Source: JAAZKA01 sp034926225
GTDB lineage: Bacteria; Bacillota; Clostridia; Oscillospirales; QAMX01
DNA: 64,000 nucleotides
Assembly (NCBI GenBank): GCA_034926225.1
Contig: JAYFRF010000012.1
Span: 1 to 64,000, forward strand
Reading direction: 5' to 3'
The number at the start of each line of letters is the position of its first letter. Position 1 is the first letter of the stretch. The position numbers were made by a program, and so were the translations under genes. Under the pieces are notes generated by a model, which was not told where the DNA came from, did no database searches, and was given only the letters and a program-made list of their open reading frames with translations. Of this stretch, positions 54,596 to 63,553 are shown piece after piece.

Positions 54596-56344
54596 ATGTT
54601 CCGAAGCTTGCACATGAAGCTTGTTTTAATCCTGGTTCTGCTGATCCTGTCGGTCATGCTCGTCGTAGGGACGCTGCTTTTAAGCCGGGTGTCGTCGTTC
54701 TACATCGATGAGTTCCGCGCGCAGATGGAGGATGTATTCACGACGCAGTTTTTATCGTCGATGCAGGCGGAGGCCACCGGAGACGGCGCGCCGGAACGGC
54801 TGCGGGAGATGATCTATGCGTATTCGGGGCCTCTGGGCCTTGATATGTACCGGCAATACTACATCCTTGACCGCTCGGGGGGATATATTACAGGCTCCGA
54901 CGCGGTGTCCGGACCGAAGCTGGAGATCACGCCGAATATTGTCCGCGCCTTAGGCGGGGAGATCGGCGACCGGATGGTCGTGTCAGACAGCTACATGGAC
55001 TTTGCGATACCGATCGTTTCTGCCGAAGGGGACAGGTATATTCTTTACATCAAAGACAGCAACGCTGAGCTTTCCGAGATGAAGTGGATGCTCTTTAAAG
55101 TTACCGTGCAGGTGGTGCTTTTCGGGCTGCTTTTCGCGATTCTCTTAAGCTTTTTACTGTCGAAGACGATGACGACGCCGCTGGAGAACGTGACGAAGGG
55201 CGCGGCGCTTTTGGCGTCCGGTAAATTCGATCGGATGCTGGAGGTACAGAGCGACGATGAGATCGGCGAGCTGACGAGCACCTTCAACCACATGGCGACG
55301 ACCCTGCAGGAGACTTTAGCCGACGTCGAGGGGGAGCGCAATAAGCTCAATACACTGTTTTTGCATATGACGGACGGCGTGGCGGCATTTGATAAGAACG
55401 GACATATCCTGCATATGAACCCCGCGGCGGAGGAAATGTTGGGCATCCGGTTCTCCGAGAGCCTGACTTATGACGATGTTCTCAGAGACTTGCCGAAGGG
55501 GAAGCTGCCGGCGGACGCGCAGAACGCTACGTCGGTGGAGTACACGCGGGACGATAGGAGCTTTCAGGTATTTCTCGCACCTTTGGGCGTCGCCGAGAAT
55601 GACCGCGGGACGATGGCGGTGCTGCACGACATCACCGAGCAGCATAAGCTGGAGCGCGCGCGGCGGGAGTTCGTCGCGAACGTTTCCCATGAGCTGCGTA
55701 CGCCTCTGACGAGCATAAAGAGCTATACGGAGACACTTATGGCGAATCCCGACCTGCCGCCGGAGACCAGCGCGCGCTTTTTGGGAGTCATCAACAACGA
55801 AGCCGACCGTATGGCGCGGATCGTGAAGGATTTATTGACGCTGTCGAGACTGGATAACGGCAAGTTCGACTTAAAGCTCTCCCGGTTCGACACGGGAAAG
55901 CTGCTGGAGAACGTTTACGACGCAATGCTGTTTGAGGCGAAGAACCGTTTCCATACGCTGACCCTGGAACTCGACGAGCGGATGCCGGATATCACCGCCG
56001 ACCGGGAGCGTATCGAGCAGGTCGTCGTGAATATCCTTTCGAATTCCATCAAGTATACGCCCAACGGCGGCAGGATCACGCTTTCCGGGCATGTACGCGG
56101 CAAAGAGCTGTGCATTACGGTGCGGGATACCGGCGTCGGCATCCCGAAGGAGGACCTGCCGCGCTTGTTTGAGCGCTTTTACCGGGTGGAAAAGGCCCGT
56201 TCGCGCGATAAGGGCGGCACGGGGCTCGGTCTTGCGATCGCGTTGGATATCGTGCGGTATCATAACGGGACGATCACGGTGGACAGTCAGGTCGACGTTG
56301 GTACGACCGTGACGATATGCCTGCCGCTTGGTGAAACGGCATGA
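54596..56344 (+). CDS. walK: Sensor histidine kinase, WalK-like (HAMP-PAS-HisKA-HATPase)
   Basis: A 582-residue membrane kinase. Span 1 is about 9-30, an extracellular domain about 31-160, span 2 about 164-188, then HAMP (189-240), PAS (about 248-345), the dimerisation helix with phospho-His365 in NVSHELRTPLTS, and the ATPase with NILSNSIKYTPNGG, DTGVGIPKED and GGTGLGLAI. This order matches WalK of Firmicutes. The 105-base gap after walR has no obvious promoter. AAGGAAGG precedes the start; the stop overlaps the next gene. Confidence 0.88.
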   Translation: MFRSLHMKLVLILVLLILSVMLVVGTLLLSRVSSFYIDEFRAQMEDVFTTQFLSSMQAEATGDGAPERLREMIYAYSGPLGLDMYRQYYILDRSGGYITGSDAVSGPKLEITPNIVRALGGEIGDRMVVSDSYMDFAIPIVSAEGDRYILYIKDSNAELSEMKWMLFKVTVQVVLFGLLFAILLSFLLSKTMTTPLENVTKGAALLASGKFDRMLEVQSDDEIGELTSTFNHMATTLQETLADVEGERNKLNTLFLHMTDGVAAFDKNGHILHMNPAAEEMLGIRFSESLTYDDVLRDLPKGKLPADAQNATSVEYTRDDRSFQVFLAPLGVAENDRGTMAVLHDITEQHKLERARREFVANVSHELRTPLTSIKSYTETLMANPDLPPETSARFLGVINNEADRMARIVKDLLTLSRLDNGKFDLKLSRFDTGKLLENVYDAMLFEAKNRFHTLTLELDERMPDITADRERIEQVVVNILSNSIKYTPNGGRITLSGHVRGKELCITVRDTGVGIPKEDLPRLFERFYRVEKARSRDKGGTGLGLAIALDIVRYHNGTITVDSQVDVGTTVTICLPLGETA

Positions 56345-57669
56345 GCAGAGTGCGAAATGTTCTGAAGAATTTTACCTGCGTGGCGCTCTTATGCACGGCG
56401 ATCGCGCTGACATATGCCGTCTGGTCGTATACGATGGGCGTATCGGGGACGGGTCTGCTGCTGCGCGCGTTCGGCATAGGGGAACAGACGGCGACGCTGA
56501 ATACAGGCTATGAGGAGATGTCGTACGCGGTGCGCGCGGTCACGCCGCTGAACTGTGCGGTGCGCGCGGACCAAAGCGCCGGGCTGTACGGCACGACGGA
56601 CAGGGAAACGTCGTCGGCGTGCTTTGAGCGGATGGGCGCGGTTTTGGCGGAAGCGCTGGCGACGGCGGAGGAGCCGGTACTGGCGACATCGTATCAGTGG
56701 AGGGACGCGCTGTCGGGCACGATGGTCTTCATGGACTTCGGGGGACGGGTTCCGCTCGCGGCGCTTGCGCGGCTGCTGGGAGCGCGGGCGCCGGAGTCGC
56801 TGACCGACGCGGCGCGGTATGTCGTGCTGTCCATCGAGGAAAGCGAGGAGGGGCGGCGCGCGGCGCTGTACTATAAATCCGACGACCGGACGATTCTGCG
56901 CTGCCAGACGGATGCGGACGCCGACTACCTGATCGCGCTTTCATCCGACCTGCGGGCTAACGGTTACCGCTTTGCGTATGAAGAAGGGCTTGCCGACGCA
57001 CGGGAGGTACTGCTGCTGACGCCGCAGACGACGGCGCCGGAAATCACGGCGTACAATGTCCTCCTGACGGCGGCGGAGTCGGATTATGACCGCATCATGG
57101 AGGATGTCCTCGAGGGCTTTGGCTTCAACGCCTATATGCCGCGCGTCTATAACGAGAGCGACGGCACGCGCGTCTACGTCGAGGAGGAGCGCACACTGCG
57201 CGTTTCCGGCGACGGAAGGATCGCGTATTACGACCCGCTTGCGGCGGGCGCGGAGGTCTATATGCCGGATGAGGAGGAACAAACGGCGTGTATCGCGGAG
57301 GCGTCGCGGCTGGCGTCGGGCATATTGGCGTCGTATATCGGCGATGCGGAGCTATTTTTATTGGATGCGAGCTACGATGAGGAATCGGAGCTTTTTATCG
57401 TACGCTTTGGCGCGGAATGCGGAAGTATCCGCATTCTGACGGCGCGGACCGCGACGGCGACCTGTGAGTTCCGTGGCGGGGAGCTCTCCGCCGCGAATCT
57501 GGAGCTTGTCACCTACCGGCGCACCGGTGTAAACACAGCGATCATCCCCGCGACGCAGGCTTTGGCGGCCGCGCCGTATACCGGGGGGTTCGGACTGTAC
57601 TACCGGGTAACGGAGCGGCTGGCGGATGCCGGCTGGTACGTAGAGGAAGCCGTAAAAAGAGAATCATGA
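56341..57669 (+). CDS. YycH-like membrane-anchored regulator candidate
   Basis: A 442-residue protein with a short N-terminal tail, one membrane span (about 13-33) and an extracytoplasmic mixed domain. Its start overlaps the kinase stop (ATGA). Position, single span and size correspond to YycH, which with YycI restrains WalK in Bacillus; sequence likeness is too weak to see by eye, so the role comes from context. No yycI-like or MBL-fold yycJ gene follows. Confidence 0.6.
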   Translation: MSRVRNVLKNFTCVALLCTAIALTYAVWSYTMGVSGTGLLLRAFGIGEQTATLNTGYEEMSYAVRAVTPLNCAVRADQSAGLYGTTDRETSSACFERMGAVLAEALATAEEPVLATSYQWRDALSGTMVFMDFGGRVPLAALARLLGARAPESLTDAARYVVLSIEESEEGRRAALYYKSDDRTILRCQTDADADYLIALSSDLRANGYRFAYEEGLADAREVLLLTPQTTAPEITAYNVLLTAAESDYDRIMEDVLEGFGFNAYMPRVYNESDGTRVYVEEERTLRVSGDGRIAYYDPLAAGAEVYMPDEEEQTACIAEASRLASGILASYIGDAELFLLDASYDEESELFIVRFGAECGSIRILTARTATATCEFRGGELSAANLELVTYRRTGVNTAIIPATQALAAAPYTGGFGLYYRVTERLADAGWYVEEAVKRES

Positions 57670-57709
57670 ATGCATATGTTCCGAAATCCTGACATTTAGG
57701 AGGAATACT

Positions 57710-59371
57710 ATGGCAAAATACACGCTGGGTCTCGACTTCGGCACCCTTTCGGCACGCGCACTGCTTGTGCGTACAAACGACGGCTGCGAGATCGCGTCGG
57801 TTGCGGCGGATTACGCGCACGGTGTCATGGATAAAACGCTTCCCGACGGTACGCCGCTGGGCGAGGACTGGGCGCTGCAGATACCGTCGGATTACATGGA
57901 AGCGCTCCGGGTAATCGTGCCGGGCGTCCTCGCGGAAAGCGGCGTCGATGCCGCCGACGTCATCGGGATCGGCGTCGACTTCACAAGCTGCACCCTGCTT
58001 CCCGCGAAGTCGGACGGTACGCCGCTGTGCGAGCAGCAGGGTTTTTCGTCCGAGCCGAACGCGTACGCAAAACTTTGGAAGCATCATGCGGCGCAGAAAT
58101 ACGCGACGATCATCGGGAAAACGGCGACAGAACGCCGGGAAGCGTTCCTGCAGCGGTATGGCGGACGCGTCAGCTCGGAGGCCGCGCTGCCGAAGATCTG
58201 GCAGATTCTCGACGAGTCGCCCGACGTTTACGCGGCGGCGGACTGCATCCTCGAGGCGGGCGACTGGCTTGTCTGGCAGCTTTGCGGGCGGCGCGTATCG
58301 AACGCGGCGATGGCGGGGTACAAGGCGTACTGGGGGCCCGTCGACGGGTATCCGTCCGTGGAATTCCTGCGGGCACTGAATCCGGGGCTTGCAAACGCGT
58401 ATACGGAGAAGATGGCGGCGCCGATCGTACCCTCCGGCGCGTACGCGGGGGGGCTGACGGAAAAAGCGGCGGCGGCGCTCGGGCTTTGCCCCGGCACAGC
58501 GGTCGCGGCGGCGCATATCGACGCGCATGTGACGCTGCCGGCGGTGAAGGTCGTGCGTCCGGGCCAGCTCTGCGCCATTATGGGGACGTCGACCTGTCAC
58601 ATATTACTCGACCGCGCGGAATCCGTAGTGCCGGGCTTCTGCGGCGTCGCGGCGGACGGCGCGGTGCCGGGGTATTTCGCGCTGGAGGCGGGACAATGCT
58701 GCGTCGGCGACCATTTTGCATGGTTTGTCGACAACTGCGTGCCGGAAAGCTACGTAAAGGAAGCCCAGACGCGCGGATTGAGCGTCCATGCGCTGCTGAC
58801 GGAGAAGATGGCGCGTCTTGTCCCCGGGGAGAGCGGACTTTTAGCCCTCGACTGGTGGAACGGCAACCGCTCGGTTTTGGTAGACGCGAATCTGACCGGG
58901 CTGATGCTCGGCATGACGCTGCGCACGACGCCGGAGGAAATGTACCGCGCGCTGGTGGAAGCGACGGCGTACGGCACGAGAATGATCGTGGACGCATACC
59001 GCGGCGCGGGGGTGCCTGTGACCGAGATGGTCGCGGCGGGCGGCATCGCGCGGAAGAATCCGACGCTCGTGCAGATTTACGCGGATGTGCTGCGGCTGCC
59101 GATTCGCGTCGGCACGTCGAAGCAGTCCGGGGCCTTGGGAAGCGCGATCTTTGCGGCAGCCGCCGCGGGAGCCGAAAATGGCGGGCTTGCGTCGGTGGAG
59201 GAAGCGGCCGAACGGATGGGCGCCGTGGACAGCCGGGTGTATCTGCCGAAAGAAAAGGCGGCGGATGTGTATGACAAACTGTACGCGGAGTATAAGACGC
59301 TGCACGATTATTTCGGGCGCGGCGAAAACGATGTGATGAAGCGGCTGCGTGCGATCAAAGCAGGGGAATAA
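57710..59371 (+). CDS. araB: Ribulokinase (FGGY family)
   Basis: Phosphorylates ribulose, usually L-ribulose, in pentose catabolism. The 553-residue protein has the N-terminal phosphate loop LGLDFGTLSARALLV (about 6-20), GIGVDFTSCTLLP (about 88-100, AraB-type), NGNRSVLVD, and the C-terminal FGGY signature region MVAAGGIARKNPTLVQIYADVL, quoted in part. Length fits AraB (about 560) and exceeds xylulokinase or glycerol kinase. No araA or araD is nearby. AGGAGG precedes the start; the unknown gene at 59387 follows after 15 bases. Confidence 0.9.
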   Translation: MAKYTLGLDFGTLSARALLVRTNDGCEIASVAADYAHGVMDKTLPDGTPLGEDWALQIPSDYMEALRVIVPGVLAESGVDAADVIGIGVDFTSCTLLPAKSDGTPLCEQQGFSSEPNAYAKLWKHHAAQKYATIIGKTATERREAFLQRYGGRVSSEAALPKIWQILDESPDVYAAADCILEAGDWLVWQLCGRRVSNAAMAGYKAYWGPVDGYPSVEFLRALNPGLANAYTEKMAAPIVPSGAYAGGLTEKAAAALGLCPGTAVAAAHIDAHVTLPAVKVVRPGQLCAIMGTSTCHILLDRAESVVPGFCGVAADGAVPGYFALEAGQCCVGDHFAWFVDNCVPESYVKEAQTRGLSVHALLTEKMARLVPGESGLLALDWWNGNRSVLVDANLTGLMLGMTLRTTPEEMYRALVEATAYGTRMIVDAYRGAGVPVTEMVAAGGIARKNPTLVQIYADVLRLPIRVGTSKQSGALGSAIFAAAAAGAENGGLASVEEAAERMGAVDSRVYLPKEKAADVYDKLYAEYKTLHDYFGRGENDVMKRLRAIKAGE

Positions 59372-59386
59372 AGGAGGAAGCCTTCT

Positions 59387-61063
59387 ATGGCCGATACGTT
59401 TCGGGGCATGATGCGATCGATTCTGGACGACATCTATCCGATTGTTGTTTCCACACAGGATGCGCACGGCAAGAGCTACAATGTACAGGGGACCTTCACG
59501 CTGTACGGGCAGTGTACCGGGCGATATTACGCGACGCTTTATAAAATGCCTAAGTCGAGATACTACCGGGATGCCGATACGCTTGCAAAAGCCGTCGCGT
59601 CGTGGGAGTTTTACTACTCGCTGACGCAGGAGGACGGAAAGACACGGCTGATTACCTTCGATCAGGAGTGGGGCTATTCCTACGAGGAATGGAACACGCT
59701 GCACTGGATCGAAACGCTGCGCCTGCTCAAAGAGGATCTGCCGGAGGAGACGTATCGGCGCTGGAAGGCGCGCGCGGACCGCTCTTGCGAAGGACTTTAC
59801 GAGGGCGTCCGTACGGCGTTTGAAAGCGAGGAGTTCCGGGAGCTTCTTAAGCGGCATCAGGTCGCAAACCACTTCCTGTGGCAGACGGCGTGCGTTTACC
59901 GTTGGGCACAGAAGGAGGGTAAGCGTGATGTGCTCGCGTACTGCGACAGTGTGATGACGGCGGCGGCAGCCGCGCAGCTGCCCTATGGCACATGGTACGA
60001 GGGCGGCGGACTGGTCGTGAGCTACGCGTATACGAGCTTCGGGGCATTCGCGGCATACTGCGGCTACTGCAAAAATCAAAACCAGGCGGCCGCGGAAGCG
60101 CTGCGGCGTTGCGTGCGGTATCTCTCAGCGTGCAGCTATGACGACCTTTCCGCGATGGACCCGATTGACGGACGCAACCATTTTAAAAAGAGCACCGGTA
60201 TGGCGTATATGGCGGGGTCGTTGATCGGCGAGGAAGGCGTCCTGAGCTTCACGGCGCGCCATCTGCGGCTGCTGCGGGAGTCGGCAAACAACGGGATTGC
60301 GCGGGGGCATCAGGCGCTGGGCTTTTTCCTCGTTTCCTACGACGGGATGCCGGAGGATGCGGAAATGCCGGACGAGAGAGTTTCCCCGGCGGATGGGGAA
60401 AACTTCGTCGTGCCGGAGGAGGCGCAGAACGTTCTGCGCCATGGCGGGTTCCGGGTGCCGATGTGTGCAAAGCGGATGGATGAAAACTATCTGCAGAACC
60501 GCTGGATTCTCGACCGCTCCTGCCTTGTTTCTGTATGGCATGAGAAAACGGGTCTGCTCCTTGGCGGCGGGCATTCGAAGGCGGATGAGAACTTCGCAAG
60601 CTTTTCCGTCACAGCGGACGGCTGCACGCGGTATCTGCCAGAGAACGGCGCGGTCATGGAAAACGGCATATCGATGGATTACGGACAGATTCACTGTTCG
60701 ATACAGGCGGCGTTTGAGGATGATCGTGTCACACTGACATACAAGGCGGACGGGCTGCCGCAGACGGCGCGGGTTGTCGCGCGGATTCCGCTGTGGATAC
60801 AGCCGTATGAGACGATCACGGTCGACGGTGCGGAGGTATCGACGAAAGCGCCGGTTCGGTGCGACTGCCTGGAGATTGCGATGGGGCAGGCAAGGATTCT
60901 GTGCCCGGACGGCGTGACGGTGGACGGCCCGCGCTATCGCTTTAACCCGTATATGCAAAAGCAGTCGCCGGAGGATGCGCTGCGGGCGATGGTGCTGCAT
61001 ATGCCGCTCGATTATACGTGTCCCGAGGCGTCGGTAACGGTGATCGTAAGCGGTTCAAAGTGA
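59387..61063 (+). CDS. Uncharacterised 558-aa protein, probable alpha/alpha-toroid plus beta-sandwich
   Basis: Not recognised. Residues 1-280 are helix-rich with many Trp and Tyr (EWNTLHWIETLRLL, FLWQTACVYRWAQ), resembling the alpha/alpha barrel of polysaccharide lyases or unsaturated-glucuronyl hydrolase-like enzymes; residues about 340-558 are beta-rich. GGAGG lies upstream. It is the second gene after araB, so a role in sugar or uronate breakdown is likely. No signal peptide, so it is cytoplasmic. An AGTTTCCCC / GGGGAAAACT inverted repeat lies within its coding sequence (60379-60404). The stop codon is the first of three 9-bp tandem repeats. Confidence 0.75.
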   Translation: MADTFRGMMRSILDDIYPIVVSTQDAHGKSYNVQGTFTLYGQCTGRYYATLYKMPKSRYYRDADTLAKAVASWEFYYSLTQEDGKTRLITFDQEWGYSYEEWNTLHWIETLRLLKEDLPEETYRRWKARADRSCEGLYEGVRTAFESEEFRELLKRHQVANHFLWQTACVYRWAQKEGKRDVLAYCDSVMTAAAAAQLPYGTWYEGGGLVVSYAYTSFGAFAAYCGYCKNQNQAAAEALRRCVRYLSACSYDDLSAMDPIDGRNHFKKSTGMAYMAGSLIGEEGVLSFTARHLRLLRESANNGIARGHQALGFFLVSYDGMPEDAEMPDERVSPADGENFVVPEEAQNVLRHGGFRVPMCAKRMDENYLQNRWILDRSCLVSVWHEKTGLLLGGGHSKADENFASFSVTADGCTRYLPENGAVMENGISMDYGQIHCSIQAAFEDDRVTLTYKADGLPQTARVVARIPLWIQPYETITVDGAEVSTKAPVRCDCLEIAMGQARILCPDGVTVDGPRYRFNPYMQKQSPEDALRAMVLHMPLDYTCPEASVTVIVSGSK

Positions 61064-61095
61064 CTTAAGTGACTTAAGTGACTTAAGTCACTTAA
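61061..61095 (+). repeat. Three tandem 9-bp repeats starting in the stop codon
   Basis: TGACTTAAG occurs at 61061-61069, 61070-61078 and 61079-61087, followed by an inverted TCACTTAA (61088-61095). The first repeat contains the TGA stop. The last two form a palindrome. Confidence 0.85.
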
Positions 61096-61132
61096 AAAAC
61101 GGGCGGTGCACCGAAAAGCCCGCCCGTTTTTT
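61094..61132. terminator. Bidirectional terminator after the 558-aa gene
   Basis: AAAAAACGGGCGG (61094-61106) pairs perfectly with CCGCCCGTTTTTT (61120-61132) around a 13-base loop, giving a T run on either strand. It lies only 24 bases before the next start codon, leaving no room for a promoter. Confidence 0.9.
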
Positions 61133-61156
61133 GTCTAAAAAGAGGAGGAAACCCGT

Positions 61157-61975
61157 ATGAATCTCCTACCCGTCGGTCTTTTACAGATTCCGGTCACCCC
61201 TGACCGCGATCAAAACCTCCGCACGGCGCTCGACGCCGTGCATACGGCGGCGAGCATGGGCGCGGCGCTCTGCGTGCTGCCGGAAATGTGGCGCTGTCCG
61301 TATGATGCGGCGCTGTTCCGAGAATATGCCGAATCGGAGGAGGGCGCGCTTTGCCGGGCGCTTGCCGCCGCCGCCGCGCGCGAGGGGGTGTACCTCGTCG
61401 CAGGCTCGGTGCCGGAGCTATGCGGCGGGCGCGTCTACAATACCGCCTTCGTCTACGCGCCGGACGGCACGCGCGTCGCGCGGCACCGCAAAGCGCACCT
61501 GTTTGACGTGGATGTACCGGGCGGCATCCGGTTCCGGGAGTCCGAGACGCTCTCGGCGGGGGATGCGGTCACCGTTTTCGATACACCGTGGGGAAAAATC
61601 GGACTCTGTATCTGCTTCGACCTCCGCTTCCCGGAGCTTGTGCGCACGATGGCGTTATCAGGCGCGCGTGCAATCCTCGTTCCGGCGGCATTCAACATGA
61701 CGACCGGCCCCGCGCATTGGGAGCTATTATTCCGCGCGCGGGCGCTTGACAATCAGGTCTATACCTTCGGTGTCGCACCCGCCCGCGACAGGAATGCCTC
61801 CTATGTCTCCTACGCGCACTCCATTGCGGTCGACCCGTGGGGAACGGTACTCTGCGATCTCGGGGAGCGGGAAGGCATACAAGTGGTGACGCTCGACGCG
61901 TCGCGGGTGGACGCCGTGCGCAAAGCGCTGCCGCTGCTTTCCGCGAGACGGCCGGAACTTTATGGGATAGAATGA
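61157..61975 (+). CDS. Nitrilase-superfamily carbon-nitrogen hydrolase (omega-amidase-like)
   Basis: A 272-residue amidase. The catalytic Glu43 (LPEMW), Lys112 (RHRKAHLFD) and Cys153 (CICFDLRFPEL) are all present. Length and motifs are closest to omega-amidase/Nit2-type enzymes, which hydrolyse 2-oxoglutaramate or 2-oxosuccinamate. GAGGAGG lies nine bases before the start. The gene directly follows a strong terminator and lacks a visible promoter. Confidence 0.9.
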   Translation: MNLLPVGLLQIPVTPDRDQNLRTALDAVHTAASMGAALCVLPEMWRCPYDAALFREYAESEEGALCRALAAAAAREGVYLVAGSVPELCGGRVYNTAFVYAPDGTRVARHRKAHLFDVDVPGGIRFRESETLSAGDAVTVFDTPWGKIGLCICFDLRFPELVRTMALSGARAILVPAAFNMTTGPAHWELLFRARALDNQVYTFGVAPARDRNASYVSYAHSIAVDPWGTVLCDLGEREGIQVVTLDASRVDAVRKALPLLSARRPELYGIE

Positions 61976-62012
61976 ATCTATCATAATATTGAAAGATACG
62001 GTCAAAAAACAC

Positions 62013-62041
62013 TTGACGAACGGGGATGCAGCGTGTATACT
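62013..62041 (+). promoter_or_regulatory. Promoter of the aminotransferase-fold gene and FGGY kinase
   Basis: TTGACG (62013-62018), 17-bp spacer, TATACT (62036-62041), 37 bp before the ATG at 62079. Confidence 0.75.
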
Positions 62042-62078
62042 GAGGGTATCATGGGAAGGGTCAAGCGGAGGAAAGGGC

Positions 62079-63551
62079 ATGTTTATATCACCGAAGTACA
62101 GTCTTGCGTCGCTTCTTGGGGAAGCGTATATGGACCGCGTATGCGAAGCGGCGTCATTTTTAGGAAATCCTGATGCCAAAGTGTTTGCGTATCGGGAGGT
62201 GGACTTTTTCCCGGAGGCGTGGCAAAAAGGGTTATCCGAAAAGCTCGCGCTGGTAGGAAAGCGGGTATGCACGCCGCTTCAAACGGAGAATACGGGGAAC
62301 GCGACGCAGGCGTTTGCCGAAGCGCTGCATCGGGGGATGGCGCCGCTCGCGGCGTCGGGGTATTACCGCGTCGGCGAGGACGGGACACTGTATCTGATCG
62401 GAAAAAGCGAGCATTACCACGCCTCTCTCGGGCACTCGTTCCCGGGGTACCGTTTGATCGACTGCGCGCGAGCGATCGGCATCCCGAACGCGACACATAA
62501 CAATACGCGGGGGTATATCACGCGCCTAGCGGAGCGCAGGCTCGCGGAGGCGACGGGCGCCCAGAGACGGGTCATCAATCTCGAGACAGGGAGTCTCGCG
62601 GTGGAGGCCGGCGTAAAGGAGATGCTTTCGCGCTTTTATAAGCTCGACGACAGCCGGGAAGCGCCGGAATACGCCGGGCGCACACCGGTTTTCCTCGTGA
62701 TGGCGGATGAAAACGGGGGTTTGGAGGCCAATTACCACGGTACGACCGTCCTCACGCAGCTGATGCGCGGACTGTGGCCGGGCTTGCGCGACGGGATGGC
62801 GGACGCGGGGCTTTACCGGGTGGTATCTGTACGTCCAAACGACCTATCGGATTTTCGGGAGAAAATCGCCGAATATAATCGGCCGCCGTATAAAACCGCG
62901 GGATTTTTGCATGAGCTGATTCTGATGAATTACGGCGGGGTGCGCCTGCGCGAGGAATATGTGCGCTCGGCGTACGCGCTGTGCCGCGAATACGACACGG
63001 CGACGCTCTGTGACGAGATTCAGACGGGGATGTGGTATCCGGGGATGTATCTGCACCGTCTTTACGGGGTAACGCCGGATATGGTGGTCGTCGGCAAGGG
63101 CTTTCCGGGCGGCGAATACCCCGCGAGCAAGCTGCTGGTGACACCGGAGTATGACCGGCTTAACCTGTTCGGCGCGTTGGTCACAAACGGGCAGGAGGAA
63201 CTTGCGAGCCTTGCGTATCTCGTCACGATGACGTTCGTGGAGGAAAATGGACCGGAGCTTGCGCGGCTCGGGCGGCGCTTTGAGACGTCGATGCGCTCGC
63301 TTGCGGATGCGTACCCGCGGCTGCTGCGCTGCGCGGAGGGCATGGGGCATCTGGCGGCACTGCATTTTGAGAGCGTCGATTCGGCGCTGACCTTTGCGGG
63401 GAAGCTCGGACAGCGGGCGATTGACGCGTCGGCGCAGGCGTATAAGGTGCATTGCCCGCCCGCGGTGCTGTTCAAGCCGCCGGTCATCGCGGACGAGGCA
63501 GCGCTCGACGCAATCGCCGGGGCATGCCGGGCGGCGTTAGAGGAAATGTAA
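62079..63551 (+). CDS. Class III aminotransferase-fold PLP enzyme
   Basis: A 490-residue fold-type I PLP protein of the class III (omega-aminotransferase/GSA) group. The core signatures are LETGSLAVEAGVKEML (cofactor phosphate loop), LCDEIQTGMWYPG (Asp binding the PLP nitrogen), VVGKGFPGGEYPASK (Schiff-base Lys at GKG) and LVTNGQEELASL near the usual Thr. Some loops, such as NYHGTT and the long N-terminal 130 residues, differ from known transaminases, so it may be a transaminase, lyase or epimerase. CGGAGG precedes the ATG. The FGGY kinase gene starts two bases after the stop codon. Confidence 0.8.
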   Translation: MFISPKYSLASLLGEAYMDRVCEAASFLGNPDAKVFAYREVDFFPEAWQKGLSEKLALVGKRVCTPLQTENTGNATQAFAEALHRGMAPLAASGYYRVGEDGTLYLIGKSEHYHASLGHSFPGYRLIDCARAIGIPNATHNNTRGYITRLAERRLAEATGAQRRVINLETGSLAVEAGVKEMLSRFYKLDDSREAPEYAGRTPVFLVMADENGGLEANYHGTTVLTQLMRGLWPGLRDGMADAGLYRVVSVRPNDLSDFREKIAEYNRPPYKTAGFLHELILMNYGGVRLREEYVRSAYALCREYDTATLCDEIQTGMWYPGMYLHRLYGVTPDMVVVGKGFPGGEYPASKLLVTPEYDRLNLFGALVTNGQEELASLAYLVTMTFVEENGPELARLGRRFETSMRSLADAYPRLLRCAEGMGHLAALHFESVDSALTFAGKLGQRAIDASAQAYKVHCPPAVLFKPPVIADEAALDAIAGACRAALEEM

Positions 63552-63553
63552 GG

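Noticed and set aside
58027..59274. Long +strand open frame of 415 residues inside araB
   Set aside because: It is a frame-shifted shadow of a GC-rich gene, with low-complexity Arg/Gly/Ala composition and no ribosome binding site; the araB frame has full motif support.
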